Source: JAJRQY01 sp965224435 (GTDB lineage Bacteria; Actinomycetota; Acidimicrobiia; Acidimicrobiales; SZUA-35). From it: a stretch of DNA of 64,000 bases. The stretch is taken from NCBI GenBank assembly GCA_965224435.1, contig OZ245048.1, forward strand, positions 2,976,001 through 3,040,000, written 5' to 3'. The first letter of the stretch is position 1; each line of letters begins with the position of its first letter. Under the pieces are notes generated by a model that was not told where the DNA came from, did not search any database, and saw only the letters and a list, made by a program, of their open reading frames with translations. Positions 9,542 to 18,772 of the stretch are shown piece after piece. The translations under genes and the position numbers were made by a program.

Positions 9542-11170
9542 ATGGCTGACATTGCCAACTGGGACGTAGAAGACGAAGCCTTCTGGGAATCCGAAGGTAA
9601 GAAAATTGCGTCCAAGAACCTCTGGATTTCGATCCCCAGCCTGCTCGTCGGCTTTGCCGTCTGGCTGTATTGGGGCATCATCACCGTCCAGATGCTCAAC
9701 CTCGAGGTTGGTCCCGGAGGTGTGCCATTTGAGAAACCGCAGTTGTTCACCATCATGGCAATCGCCGGTTTTAGCGGCGCCACCCTGCGAATCCCCAACT
9801 CCTTCTTCATTCGTTTGGCTGGTGGTCGAAATACCATCTTCTTAACCACAGCCATGCTGATGATCCCCGCAATCGGCACCGGGCTAGCTCTGCAAAACGC
9901 TGAGACCCCAATGTGGATGTATCAGCTGCTGGCCTTCCTCAGCGGCATTGGTGGCGGCAACTTCGCCTCCTCCATGTCCAACATCAGCTTCTTCTACCCC
10001 AAGGCGAAGCAGGGTTACGCCCTGGGCATGAATGCTGGACTTGGTAACGCCGGCGTGACGACCATGCAGATCCTGATCCCCTTGGTCATGACCAAGGCGG
10101 TCTTTGGTGGAACTCCCTCGAAGCTGAAGACGGCTTCGGGAACCCTCATTGGCAAAATCGCTGAGGGGACCGATACCTACATTCACAATGCCGGGTTTAT
10201 CTGGATGGTGTTCTTGATCCCGCTGGCGTTTGCTGGCTGGTTCGGAATGAACAACATCCGGGCTTCCCACGTCTCCCCCAACATCAGCGGCTTTGTCCCC
10301 TCCGCTGCCAAAATCCTGATGATGCTGTTGGCTGCCGCGATCCCGGCTGCTGTTGGACTATTCATCATCCTGCCAAGTCCGACTGGCCTGGGTGCACCTT
10401 CCATCGCCAAGTGGCCGGTTATTGCCGGTGCCATTGCATCCACGGTGTTCTTGCTCAAGTTGCTGCCCGGTGAGATTCGAACCAGCCTCGACCGCCAGTA
10501 CAAGATCTTTGGCCATAAGCACACCTGGATCATGAGCATCATCTACACCATGACCTTCGGCTCCTTCATCGGCTTCTCCGCCGGCTTCGCCCTGGCCATC
10601 AAGGTCATCTTCGGCTTCAAGCACGGCGATATTGCTGCGGCCAGTACCGAAGGGATCCACGAGCTCTCCAACCCCGATGGTCCTTCCGCTTTGACCTTCG
10701 CCTGGATGGGTCCATTTATCGGCGCCCTTATCCGCCCGGTTGGTGGCATCATCGCCGACAAGGTTGGCGGAGCCCGGGTTACTCACTATGTATCCATCGT
10801 CATGGTCGCCAGCGCTCTTGGCGTTGCTTACTTCATGAGCCAGGCCTACAAGTCCGACACTCCTCAGGACTTCTTCGTACCGTTCCTGTTGCTCTTCCTC
10901 GTGCTGTTCGCAGCAACGGGTATTGGCAACGGCTCAACCTTCCGAACCATTGCCCAGGTCTTCGACAAGGAGCAGGCCGGTCCAGTTCTCGGTTGGACCT
11001 CAGCGGTCGCCGCTTACGGAGCCTTCATTATTCCGGCCGAGTTTGGGACCCAGATCAAGAACGCAACACCGCAGTACGCCTTGTATGCGTTCGCTGTGTT
11101 CTACCTGGTCTGCTTAGGCATCAACTGGTGGTACTACCTCGGCCCCAAGGCGGAATACCAGAATCCATAG
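9542..11170 (+). CDS. narT: Second nitrate/nitrite MFS transporter (NarK2/NarT-like)
   Basis: MFS protein of 542 residues, second carrier of the operon, with a strong AAAGGAG six bases before the ATG. NarK-family glycine motifs are visible (GIGGGNFASSMSNISFF; NAGLGNAGVTTMQ). The central loop is extended and includes a further hydrophobic pair. Thermus nar operons also end with two NarK-type carriers (narK, narT), usually explained as one for nitrate uptake and one for nitrite export. Which carrier does which is not decidable from sequence here. A strong hairpin follows, closing the operon. Confidence 0.9.
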   Translation: MADIANWDVEDEAFWESEGKKIASKNLWISIPSLLVGFAVWLYWGIITVQMLNLEVGPGGVPFEKPQLFTIMAIAGFSGATLRIPNSFFIRLAGGRNTIFLTTAMLMIPAIGTGLALQNAETPMWMYQLLAFLSGIGGGNFASSMSNISFFYPKAKQGYALGMNAGLGNAGVTTMQILIPLVMTKAVFGGTPSKLKTASGTLIGKIAEGTDTYIHNAGFIWMVFLIPLAFAGWFGMNNIRASHVSPNISGFVPSAAKILMMLLAAAIPAAVGLFIILPSPTGLGAPSIAKWPVIAGAIASTVFLLKLLPGEIRTSLDRQYKIFGHKHTWIMSIIYTMTFGSFIGFSAGFALAIKVIFGFKHGDIAAASTEGIHELSNPDGPSALTFAWMGPFIGALIRPVGGIIADKVGGARVTHYVSIVMVASALGVAYFMSQAYKSDTPQDFFVPFLLLFLVLFAATGIGNGSTFRTIAQVFDKEQAGPVLGWTSAVAAYGAFIIPAEFGTQIKNATPQYALYAFAVFYLVCLGINWWYYLGPKAEYQNP

Positions 11171-11191
11171 AACCAACCAACCTTCTGGCAT

Positions 11192-11234
11192 CGAGGGAAT
11201 CCGTCGGGCCCCAGGGGCCCTTGAGGATTCCTCG
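11192..11234. terminator. Hairpin between convergent narT and flavoprotein genes
   Basis: Nested inverted repeat. The outer arms CGAGGGAATCC and GGATTCCTCG pair with one bulge, and the inner GGGCCCC-A-GGGGCCC is perfect. It lies 22 bases after the narT stop and 48 bases beyond the stop of the minus-strand flavoprotein, so it can act for both. There is no clear U-tract. Confidence 0.7.
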
Positions 11235-11281
11235 AGTTGCTCGCAAGCTCACAACATCGCCTACGGCAGACCCTTCTTCTC

Positions 11282-13087
11282 CTACCAATACTCTTCATAG
11301 TGAATGTTGCCGGGTTGCTTGCGGCGGTCGAGCGTGAAACCTCGTTCAGTTAAGAGCTGCACCACGCCAACGACTTCAGGGAACTCTTCCTCCCCGGCCT
11401 CATTCTTCTCAGGCAAGCCGATCATGGATGGATTGCCACAAAGAAAAACGTTGGTCCGATCCGGGTCAAGGGTGACACCAAACCGGTTCTGGAACACCTC
11501 GTTGCGCACAACATCTTGCATGTACTGCTTTGCAATGTCGTCTTCCCGCGTCGGCAAGGGCAGGTAGTGATAATTCTGGTAGCGGCGTTCCAGGGTCCGG
11601 TGCTGCTCGGCATAGCCAAGGTCAGCCCACTTGCGAACCGACACCGCCGAAACGATCGGACCGCTATGGCCCTTTCTCAGCAACTCCACCACCATGGCAT
11701 TCTGCGGCGCTTCGCCCGTGCCGGTGGAAAAGAGGATGACGGTGGACTCCGGATCGGTCACCGAATCCAAGGTGTATCGCCCAGCGACCTTTGGTCCCAG
11801 ATAGATGCGATCCCCCGGGCGCTTGAGAGCCAGCCGAGGAGTCAGCGCTGGCACATTCTCCGGAGTTGGAGGAACCAAGACAATGTAGAACTCCAGCTCG
11901 TCCGATGATGACTCGTCAGTCAGGTAGCCATACTCGTCGAACATCCGGCTGGAAATCGAATAGGACCGTCGAATGAGCTTCTCCCACCGATCATCAAGAT
12001 TCGTGTCCTCGGCATCGTCGATTCGATCCTCCCAAAAGCCCAAACCAAGCGAGGCGTACTGGCCCGGCTTGTGATTAGTCTCACCGTGGTCGGGACGGAC
12101 TCTCAACACCCAGAGATCCGAATGAGTCGGTTCGAAATGGGTGATGGTGGCGTTGTAGTACTCATCCCGGAGCTCAGAGATGGCCGCAGTATTGCGACGC
12201 CGCTGTTGCACCACTGACGTACGCTGCTCAAGATCCACTTCAGGAAAGCAAGCTTGAGCGATCTTGGTACCGATGCACCAACCGGGGGCAGTCGGAATTG
12301 GGATTGGGGTACCTTCAGACGCCGGAACAATGTCAGTCAGCGACTCTTCTGGCTCACCTAAGAACCAGACCTGACCGGTTGCCAGAGCCTCATCGCTCAC
12401 ACCTACTTCTTGGGGTGTCAGGGTTCGGCGAGATGAAGAGAAAACGACATGATCAAATTGCAGGTCGGGGGTTCGGCGGTCATCGAAGAAGGCCATAGGG
12501 AATCCCTTGACCTCTCCGATCTGGTCAGGCACCGATCGGTACAGGAGTGTGGCTCGGCGTTCTTGCTCCAAGCGTCGTAGGGCGTTGTCTGCGGCGGGGG
12601 CGAGGCGTCCGATGTCCATGCCTCCGGCGGCGAGCACGACGTTGGCGCCAGCGTTGGCAAGGGTTACAGCCAACTCGATGGCATGATCGGTGTAGCCAAC
12701 AACCAGGACATCCTGGTCCTCAACATGATCGGGAATGGTGTCGATATGGACGCGTTCGCTCAGTGTCACCGAGATCGGTGTCACCGAGATCGGCGGAGTC
12801 CAATCGGGTATGGCTGAGCGATCAGCGACAAGGCAAGCCTTGGTCCGGTAAGCCATTCGATTGGTGTTGATCACTAGGTCATCGCCCAGCCGTTCAATCG
12901 ACGTGACGGTCTCGCCGTAGCCGACGTCCAAAAGGTTGTCACCAACGAGCTCGGGAAAGGCCACCGAACTAGACGACTCGATTATTCGGATCAGTCCCAA
13001 GCCAGAACGAAGGGATGAAACTGCGACGGAGAGACCTCCAGCTGTCCCTCCGACAATGACCAGGTCGTATGCATTCGACGGGTTCAC
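11282..13087 (-). CDS. Two-part FAD oxidoreductase with C-terminal ferredoxin-NADP reductase domain
   Basis: 601-residue flavoprotein. The N-terminal half starts with a dinucleotide-binding motif (YDLVIVGGTAGGLSVA) like thioredoxin-reductase-type enzymes. The C-terminal half is a plant/bacterial-type ferredoxin-NADP+ reductase: flavin motif RRSYSIS, nucleotide site FSTGTGEAPQNAMV, CGNPSMIG, and the typical aromatic end NIHYEEYW. The start is set at GTG 13087 because GAGGAGC lies just before it; a 31-residue extension is possible but unlikely. It is convergent with narT, so it may supply reducing power for nitrate or nitrite metabolism, but that is inference from position only. The N-terminal half has no visible CxxC redox pair, so it is probably not a disulfide reductase. 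Confidence 0.85.
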   Translation of the reverse strand: MNPSNAYDLVIVGGTAGGLSVAVSSLRSGLGLIRIIESSSSVAFPELVGDNLLDVGYGETVTSIERLGDDLVINTNRMAYRTKACLVADRSAIPDWTPPISVTPISVTLSERVHIDTIPDHVEDQDVLVVGYTDHAIELAVTLANAGANVVLAAGGMDIGRLAPAADNALRRLEQERRATLLYRSVPDQIGEVKGFPMAFFDDRRTPDLQFDHVVFSSSRRTLTPQEVGVSDEALATGQVWFLGEPEESLTDIVPASEGTPIPIPTAPGWCIGTKIAQACFPEVDLEQRTSVVQQRRRNTAAISELRDEYYNATITHFEPTHSDLWVLRVRPDHGETNHKPGQYASLGLGFWEDRIDDAEDTNLDDRWEKLIRRSYSISSRMFDEYGYLTDESSSDELEFYIVLVPPTPENVPALTPRLALKRPGDRIYLGPKVAGRYTLDSVTDPESTVILFSTGTGEAPQNAMVVELLRKGHSGPIVSAVSVRKWADLGYAEQHRTLERRYQNYHYLPLPTREDDIAKQYMQDVVRNEVFQNRFGVTLDPDRTNVFLCGNPSMIGLPEKNEAGEEEFPEVVGVVQLLTERGFTLDRRKQPGNIHYEEYW

Positions 13088-13222
13088 AGGTCTAGCTCCT
13101 CTTGTTCGCTGTTGATGAAGTTTCGGTCGACAATCACCTGCGACTCTACGAGTGGAAACCGTACCAGTCAGATGTGGCACACTGTTAGTGGCCCACCACG
13201 AACGCTCTGAGGGAGACGCCCC

Positions 13223-13654
13223 ATGCTTGTCAGCGATATCTTGTCCAAAAAGGGAACCACCGTCATCACCATCACCTGTGATGAGACAGTCGGCAATGCC
13301 GCTGCAATCCTGGCGGAGAAGAAATATGGCGTATTGGTGATCTCATCCAACGGATCGGCCATCGAGGGTATTATCTCCGAGCGAGACATCGTCCGAGGGT
13401 TGGCCTCACGTGGTGCGGATCTACTTGGCGATCCGGTTTCAACCGTCATGACCAGTGAGGTCTTTACGTGTGAGTCTGGCGACACGGTTGAATCACTCAT
13501 GAGCCGCATGACTGACAAGCGAATCCGGCACCTGCCGGTATCAGCTGATGGCTTACTCGGTGGATTGATCAGTATTGGTGACGTGGTAAAAGCCCGCGTC
13601 TCCGAATTAGAAGAAGAAGCCCGCCATTTGGGCAACTACATCCAGGGTTACTAG
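13223..13654 (+). CDS. Tandem CBS-domain protein
   Basis: 143 residues made almost entirely of two CBS motifs forming one Bateman module: first about 7-62 (GNAAAILAEKKYGVLVISS...IISERDIVRGLA), second about 76-130 (VESLMSRMTDKRIRHLPV...LISIGDVVKARV). Such stand-alone proteins usually sense adenine nucleotides or NAD, but the ligand and partner are unknown. GAGGGAG lies upstream of the ATG. It is divergent from the flavoprotein gene across about 135 bases that must hold both promoters. Confidence 0.92.
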   Translation: MLVSDILSKKGTTVITITCDETVGNAAAILAEKKYGVLVISSNGSAIEGIISERDIVRGLASRGADLLGDPVSTVMTSEVFTCESGDTVESLMSRMTDKRIRHLPVSADGLLGGLISIGDVVKARVSELEEEARHLGNYIQGY

Positions 13655-13671
13655 ATAGCGGCACCCCAAGG

Positions 13672-16338
13672 CTATTCTGAGGCGATGTCGTTCTTGAGTG
13701 GGAGGATGGTTCGCCACCGGCCATCGACGGCCCGTAGTGCACCAGCAACCGCAGGTGCGGTTGGCACAAGCCCGATCTCGCCAACACCCTTGATGCCATA
13801 GGGTGAATCGGGCTGAGGAGCCTCAACCAGGATCACCTCGATCTCCGGAACATCCTTGGCTCGGATGATGTCCAAGGACCGCAGGGTCATGTTGACTGGG
13901 AACGCGGTCTCAGGATCAGTGGGGAACTCCTCGCTGAGGGCGTAACCCAGTCCCATGTGGACGGCTCCTTCAACCTGGCCTTCACAAAGCAGAGGGTTCA
14001 CAGCCTTGCCAACGTCGTGCACAGCGACCACTCGCTCGATGGTGCCCGTGTCTCGATTGGCGATCATCATCTGGGAGGCGTAACTGAAGGTGGAGTGAAT
14101 CAGCGGAGTCTCCACGTCCGGATCACCAAGCTTGGTGGTCCAATCGACCCGATACTCCCCCACATAGTCAACACCAAGCTCACAACCACCGGCCATCGCC
14201 AGCTCAGCTGCAGCCTTGACTGATCCGGCACCCATCAAGGTTCCACGACTACCCGTGGTTTGACCAAGGCCAAGTTCACGTCGTGTGTCGACCTGGACGG
14301 TGATGCGATTGGGATCAATCTGGAGCTCCTGTGCGGCGACCTGCAAGGCCACCGTGTGAACACCTTGACCCATCTCGGTCCAGCCATGCCAGACACTGAC
14401 GGTTCCGTCTTCCTCAAACCGGATACACGCCTTGCTGAACTCCTTGAACCCATTGCCAAGGCCTGAGTTCTTGAGACCAAGGGCCAGACCTACAGCCTCT
14501 CCGGCTTCAATCGCGGCGTCGTAGTGAGGCTTGATTTGATCGAGGCAGGCTTCAGCCCCGAGACAACCATCGTCCATGATCTGCCCGGGACCCCACACAT
14601 CACCAGGGTGAACAACATTGCGCTTGCGAATGTCCCAACCAGAGATACCAGCCTTCTCGGCCAGCCGGTCCAAGCAGCCTTCGGTAGCAAACTGGGCCTG
14701 GTTGGCGCCAAACCCGCGGAAGGCTCCACAAACCGGGTTGTTGGTTCTGACTGCAACCGCTTCGACCTCTACCGCGTCCCACCGGTATGGCCCAGACGCG
14801 TGGCCCGCTGCTCGTTCCAGAACCTTCATACCAACACTGGCATACGGCCCGGAGTCACCAATAGCATGGAAACGCAGTCCCGTTAGGTTGCCCTGCTCGT
14901 CGCATCCGGCCCAAACTTCCATCTCGATCGGGTGACGCTTGGCGTGCATCCGGAAGCTTTCTTCTCGGGACAAGGTGCATTTGACCGGCTGCCCGGTAAG
15001 CCAAGCCGCGAGCGCGGTGTGGGCCTGGTTGGACATGTCTTCCTTACCGCCAAACGCTCCCCCGTTTGAGACCAGTTCGACCACAATCTGATCATGGCCA
15101 ATAGCCAGGACTGCAGCAATTTGATTGCGGTCATCCCACATTCCCTGACCACCGGAGTAGACATGCAGACTGCGACCATCGGAGCCTGCCCTGCCGGAGG
15201 GAACAGCCAGAGTCGACTCCGGCTCCAAGAAGGCATGTTCAATGCGTTGGGTATGGAAGGTTTCGTGCACAACATGAGCACTGGCAGACAACACATCACC
15301 GACATCACCGCGTGAAAACTCGGTCAACGAAAGGGTGTTGCCGTCCAGCCCCCAGACCGCATCCTCATCCGACGCCAAGGCCAGCTTGGGGTCGGTGAAG
15401 GGCACCAAGACGTCATAGTCGACCTCGACGAGTTCAACCGCTGCCCGAGAGTTAATGCGACTATCGGCAACAACAATGGCCAATACATCGCCGGCATAGG
15501 AGGTGCGTCCTCCGACGGGAACCATGACTGGCCAGTCAGTGTGAATAATGCCGACCTTCAGGTCACCGGGAATGTCGGCCGCGGTGTAGACGGCGACAAC
15601 GCCTTCAGCCGCCAGGGCCGCGGCTGTGTCGACGGCTGATATATCGGCACGGGCATGGTCGGTCAGGTACAAGGATGCGTGAAGCATCCCGTCAAGACTC
15701 TGTCCTTGGTGGGATCGGATGTCGTCCACATAGTCGCGGTCACCGAGCGCAAGTTCTGACGCCTCATACTTCACTCCTCGACCACCAACGGTGCCTGCCC
15801 GTTCCAAGGTGACCGGCTGGCCTGCATCCAAGCCGGTCGCGTCTGATTGCTTGGCGACGGTTTCGATTGCTTCGAGCACCTTGACATAGCCGGTACAGCG
15901 ACAAAGGTTTCCACCAAGGTGACGAGACATGGTGTCAGCTGTTAACTCCGAACCCTTCTTGTCCACCTGGGACTTGGCTCGCATGACGATGCCGGGGATA
16001 CAGAAGCCACATTGCAAACCTCCACAAGACGAAAAAGCATCGGCATAGGTCTGACGCTCGGGCTCATCAACTCCTTCCAACGTGAGCACGTCGCGGTCGG
16101 CCACCTTCTCCAACGAAATCTGGCAGGAAACCTGTGCCTTGCCGTCCAGGTGAACGGTGCAACAACCACACTGCCCGGTCGGCGAACAGCCGTCTTTCAC
16201 CGATGTAACATTCAGTTCTTCACGCAAAGCCGCCAACAGGTGAGGATGGTTGGCCGCCACGGTCACCGGCCGCCCGTTCAGGGTGAACCCCACACGTTCG
16301 CCTGTCGATGTTTCAGTTCCACTGGCAAGGTCAGTCAT
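13672..16338 (-). CDS. Fused [2Fe-2S]/molybdenum hydroxylase (xanthine dehydrogenase family)
   Basis: 888-residue fusion of the small iron-sulfur subunit and the large molybdenum subunit. Two [2Fe-2S] sites: ferredoxin-type DGCSPTGQCGCCTVHLDG and helical CGFCIPG...GNLCRCTGY. Molybdenum domain motifs: NGGAFGGKEDM, AFRGFGANQAQFATE, WTEMGQGV and the active-site glutamate in KGVGEIGLVPTAPA. No FAD (CoxM/XdhB) domain is in the protein or next to it. Fe-S plus Mo fusions without FAD are known among selenium-dependent molybdenum hydroxylases such as the E. coli XdhD type, which is relevant because the window encodes selenoproteins. The start at 16338 overlaps the upstream amidohydrolase by eight bases and has AGAGGGGG before it. 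Substrate unknown; a purine, hydantoin or related N-heterocycle fits the neighbours. Confidence 0.9.
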   Translation of the reverse strand: MTDLASGTETSTGERVGFTLNGRPVTVAANHPHLLAALREELNVTSVKDGCSPTGQCGCCTVHLDGKAQVSCQISLEKVADRDVLTLEGVDEPERQTYADAFSSCGGLQCGFCIPGIVMRAKSQVDKKGSELTADTMSRHLGGNLCRCTGYVKVLEAIETVAKQSDATGLDAGQPVTLERAGTVGGRGVKYEASELALGDRDYVDDIRSHQGQSLDGMLHASLYLTDHARADISAVDTAAALAAEGVVAVYTAADIPGDLKVGIIHTDWPVMVPVGGRTSYAGDVLAIVVADSRINSRAAVELVEVDYDVLVPFTDPKLALASDEDAVWGLDGNTLSLTEFSRGDVGDVLSASAHVVHETFHTQRIEHAFLEPESTLAVPSGRAGSDGRSLHVYSGGQGMWDDRNQIAAVLAIGHDQIVVELVSNGGAFGGKEDMSNQAHTALAAWLTGQPVKCTLSREESFRMHAKRHPIEMEVWAGCDEQGNLTGLRFHAIGDSGPYASVGMKVLERAAGHASGPYRWDAVEVEAVAVRTNNPVCGAFRGFGANQAQFATEGCLDRLAEKAGISGWDIRKRNVVHPGDVWGPGQIMDDGCLGAEACLDQIKPHYDAAIEAGEAVGLALGLKNSGLGNGFKEFSKACIRFEEDGTVSVWHGWTEMGQGVHTVALQVAAQELQIDPNRITVQVDTRRELGLGQTTGSRGTLMGAGSVKAAAELAMAGGCELGVDYVGEYRVDWTTKLGDPDVETPLIHSTFSYASQMMIANRDTGTIERVVAVHDVGKAVNPLLCEGQVEGAVHMGLGYALSEEFPTDPETAFPVNMTLRSLDIIRAKDVPEIEVILVEAPQPDSPYGIKGVGEIGLVPTAPAVAGALRAVDGRWRTILPLKNDIASE

Positions 16339-17272
16339 GCTGAGCCCCCTCTGGTTCGACGGCGCCGCGTTGACTCGTGATACGGCCATAGAGTTCCGGC
16401 CGGCGGTAGAGGTCGAAATCGAACAAGGTGTCCTTGTAACGGGCGCACCAGTCCAGGTCACAGTTGGCGACGATCAGTTCGTCGTCGGTCGTCAGTGCCT
16501 GTGCCACGATCTGCCCCGATGGAGCAATGATGCAGCTCTGTCCGAGCCCCATTACTCCTTCTTCCACTCCACCCTTGGCCACTCCAACCACCCACGTGCC
16601 GTTCTGATACGCACCGGATTGGAGGACGAGAGAGTTGTGGAATCCTTGGAGGATGTCCTGACTCGGGTCAGGCACATAGTGGATCGGCGTGTTGTAGCCA
16701 CAGAGGATCATCTCAACCGACTGCAATCCCATGACCCGATAGGACTCAGGCCAGCGACGATCGTTGCAAATCATCATTCCCATATTCCCACCAAAGGCTT
16801 TCCAAACTCCGAAACCTTCGTCGCTGGGCTCGAAGTAGTACCGCTCCGCGTGTTGGAATGGCCGGTCCGGCTCATGCTCTTGATGGCCAGGGATGTGACA
16901 CTTCCGGTAGGTAGCGACAATAGAGCCGTCGCGCTCAACCAAGGTCTGCACGTTCCAACGATGGCCATCATCATCCAGCAGTGCGTAGCCCAGGCAAAAG
17001 CCGATGCCCAACCGTTTCGCTTCATCAAAGAGCGGCTGGGTCGCCTCATTGGGCATGGCTCGTTCGTAGTAGTGATCGGCCTCGCTGATGTCCTCAACAA
17101 ACCAACGGGGGAAAAACGTGGTCAGCGCGAGTTCGGGGAAAACCACAATGTCGCATCCCCGCATGGCCCCCTCAGCCAGCAAGGCAAGAAGTCGTTGCAC
17201 GACTTCTTCTCGAGTGTGCTCCTTCTGGATTGGCCCCAACTGGGCGGCACCAACGGTCAGCATCCTGGTCAT
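16331..17272 (-). CDS. N-carbamoyl-D-amino-acid amidohydrolase-like nitrilase-superfamily enzyme
   Basis: 313-residue carbon-nitrogen hydrolase. The Glu-Lys-Cys triad is visible: E in FPELALTTFFPRW, K in YRKCHIPGHQE, C in GMMICNDRRWPE. These segments, together with RPFQHAERYYFEP and SYRVMGL, follow the Agrobacterium D-carbamoylase closely from memory, so hydrolysis of an N-carbamoyl-D-amino acid (or beta-ureido acid) to amino acid, CO2 and ammonia is likely. Its ATG overlaps the upstream amidase stop by four bases and its stop overlaps the next gene by eight, giving a tightly coupled three-gene set for N-heterocycle or ureide breakdown. Confidence 0.88.
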   Translation of the reverse strand: MTRMLTVGAAQLGPIQKEHTREEVVQRLLALLAEGAMRGCDIVVFPELALTTFFPRWFVEDISEADHYYERAMPNEATQPLFDEAKRLGIGFCLGYALLDDDGHRWNVQTLVERDGSIVATYRKCHIPGHQEHEPDRPFQHAERYYFEPSDEGFGVWKAFGGNMGMMICNDRRWPESYRVMGLQSVEMILCGYNTPIHYVPDPSQDILQGFHNSLVLQSGAYQNGTWVVGVAKGGVEEGVMGLGQSCIIAPSGQIVAQALTTDDELIVANCDLDWCARYKDTLFDFDLYRRPELYGRITSQRGAVEPEGAQHD

Positions 17273-18603
17273 GAAGATTCCTTGCCTGATTGATTCGCTC
17301 GCTCGGTTGCGTCTGTCTCGCGAGAAAAGTCCGGCTCGTCGGCCAGACTCAAGACAACTTGGAGCAGAACGTTGGCGCCGTTCTCGTTGTCGGCTGGCTT
17401 GGTGAACTCGGCAACATTGTGACTGATCCCGTCCACACTGGGCACAAACACCATGGCGGCTGGAGCCACTCGTGAGAGCATTTGAGCATCGTGGCCGGCG
17501 CCAGATGGCATACGACGGGTTGAAAGGCCAAGCTCTTTAGCTTGATCGTCAACCAAGTTGATTACACGCTCGTCGAATTCAACCGGTTCGAAGCGGGCCA
17601 ACGAAACTGCCTCAATGCTCACACCTTCGGACTCCGCAATCTCCTCACAGAACTGGGCCAAGCGAGCCTCCGCTGCCTGAAGGATCTGCTCATCTGTATT
17701 ACGGAGGTCGACAGTGATCGTTGCCGACGCCGGCACCACATTGATCAAGTTTGGGTGCAGATCAATAGCCCCAACAGTGCCTACTTGTGGTTCGCCAAAC
17801 TCTTCAGCCAGGCCACGGACAAAGACAGCTATAGCCGCAGCAACATAGCCGGGGTCATGGCGCAACTTCATCGGAGTTGTACCTGCGTGCGCAGATTGCC
17901 CGGTGATGGCGAGCTGTTGCCAGGAGATCCCTTGCACCCCGGTGACCACGCCAATGTCGATGGCTTCACGCTCAAGAACCGGACCTTGCTCGATGTGTAA
18001 CTCGACGAACGCATGTGGGGCTCGTCCGGGGCAAGGCGAGGATCCGCGGTAGCCGATTCGTTCTAACTCATCGCCAAGCCTGGCGCCGTCAGTGGCGACA
18101 ATGTCATGGGCTTCCTCCGCACTCATCGCCCCGACATAGACCAGTGAACCCAGCATGTCTGGGGCGAACCGAGCTCCTTCTTCGTCAGTAAAAAAGGCAA
18201 CGGCGAGTGGACGGCGAGGAACAAAGCCGGACTTCTTTACCGTTTCGATGACCTCAAGGCCGGTGAGGACTCCGAGGTTACCATCATAGATGCCTCCGGT
18301 TTGCACGGTGTCAATGTGGGATCCCATCATGACCGGATCCAGGTCTTCGCGACCAGGCAAGATTGCCGTTACGTTTCCGATGGTGTCAGTGTTGATTTCA
18401 AGCCCAAGTTCGGCCATCCAGGCAACGACGAGGTCACGGCCCTCCTTGTCGGCATCTGTCAATGCCAACCGAGCACACCCACCACCTTCCAAGCCGCCAA
18501 TCTCCCCCAATTCAGCCAGCCGACGAGTAAGCCGATGACCATCAATTCGAAGGTGATTTGGACTGATCGAATCATCGAAATTAGAGATAGTGAGCTTGCT
18601 CAT
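17269..18603 (-). CDS. M20-family allantoate amidohydrolase / N-carbamoyl-L-amino-acid hydrolase
   Basis: 444-residue metal-dependent amidase of the hydantoinase/carbamoylase branch of peptidase family M20. Metal ligands are in order: H in GSHIDTV, D in YDGNLGV, the EE pair in TDEEGARF, H in ELHIEQGP and H in GISHNVAEF. The family fixed segment SAHAGTTPM is in the dimerisation domain. It could act on allantoate or on N-carbamoyl-L-amino acids; the adjacent D-carbamoylase and molybdenum hydroxylase fit either purine or hydantoin catabolism. First gene of the minus-strand cluster. Confidence 0.88.
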   Translation of the reverse strand: MSKLTISNFDDSISPNHLRIDGHRLTRRLAELGEIGGLEGGGCARLALTDADKEGRDLVVAWMAELGLEINTDTIGNVTAILPGREDLDPVMMGSHIDTVQTGGIYDGNLGVLTGLEVIETVKKSGFVPRRPLAVAFFTDEEGARFAPDMLGSLVYVGAMSAEEAHDIVATDGARLGDELERIGYRGSSPCPGRAPHAFVELHIEQGPVLEREAIDIGVVTGVQGISWQQLAITGQSAHAGTTPMKLRHDPGYVAAAIAVFVRGLAEEFGEPQVGTVGAIDLHPNLINVVPASATITVDLRNTDEQILQAAEARLAQFCEEIAESEGVSIEAVSLARFEPVEFDERVINLVDDQAKELGLSTRRMPSGAGHDAQMLSRVAPAAMVFVPSVDGISHNVAEFTKPADNENGANVLLQVVLSLADEPDFSRETDATERANQSGKESS

Positions 18604-18772
18604 TGGGCATCAGTCTGTCCAGTAATTCAACGAATTGTCAAGCTTAGATTACTCAACAAGTGGCCGATCAGATGACCTCATCTGAGCAACGATCTGAACA
18701 AGTGGACAAGATCCTCTGAACAAGTCGAGAACATCACCCCAACAGCCCTGAAATCCGGACTAGAACTACCTC

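Noticed and set aside
16250..17293. 347-codon plus-strand frame opposite the D-carbamoylase
   Set aside because: The minus strand has all catalytic motifs of the amidohydrolase; the plus frame has no domain.
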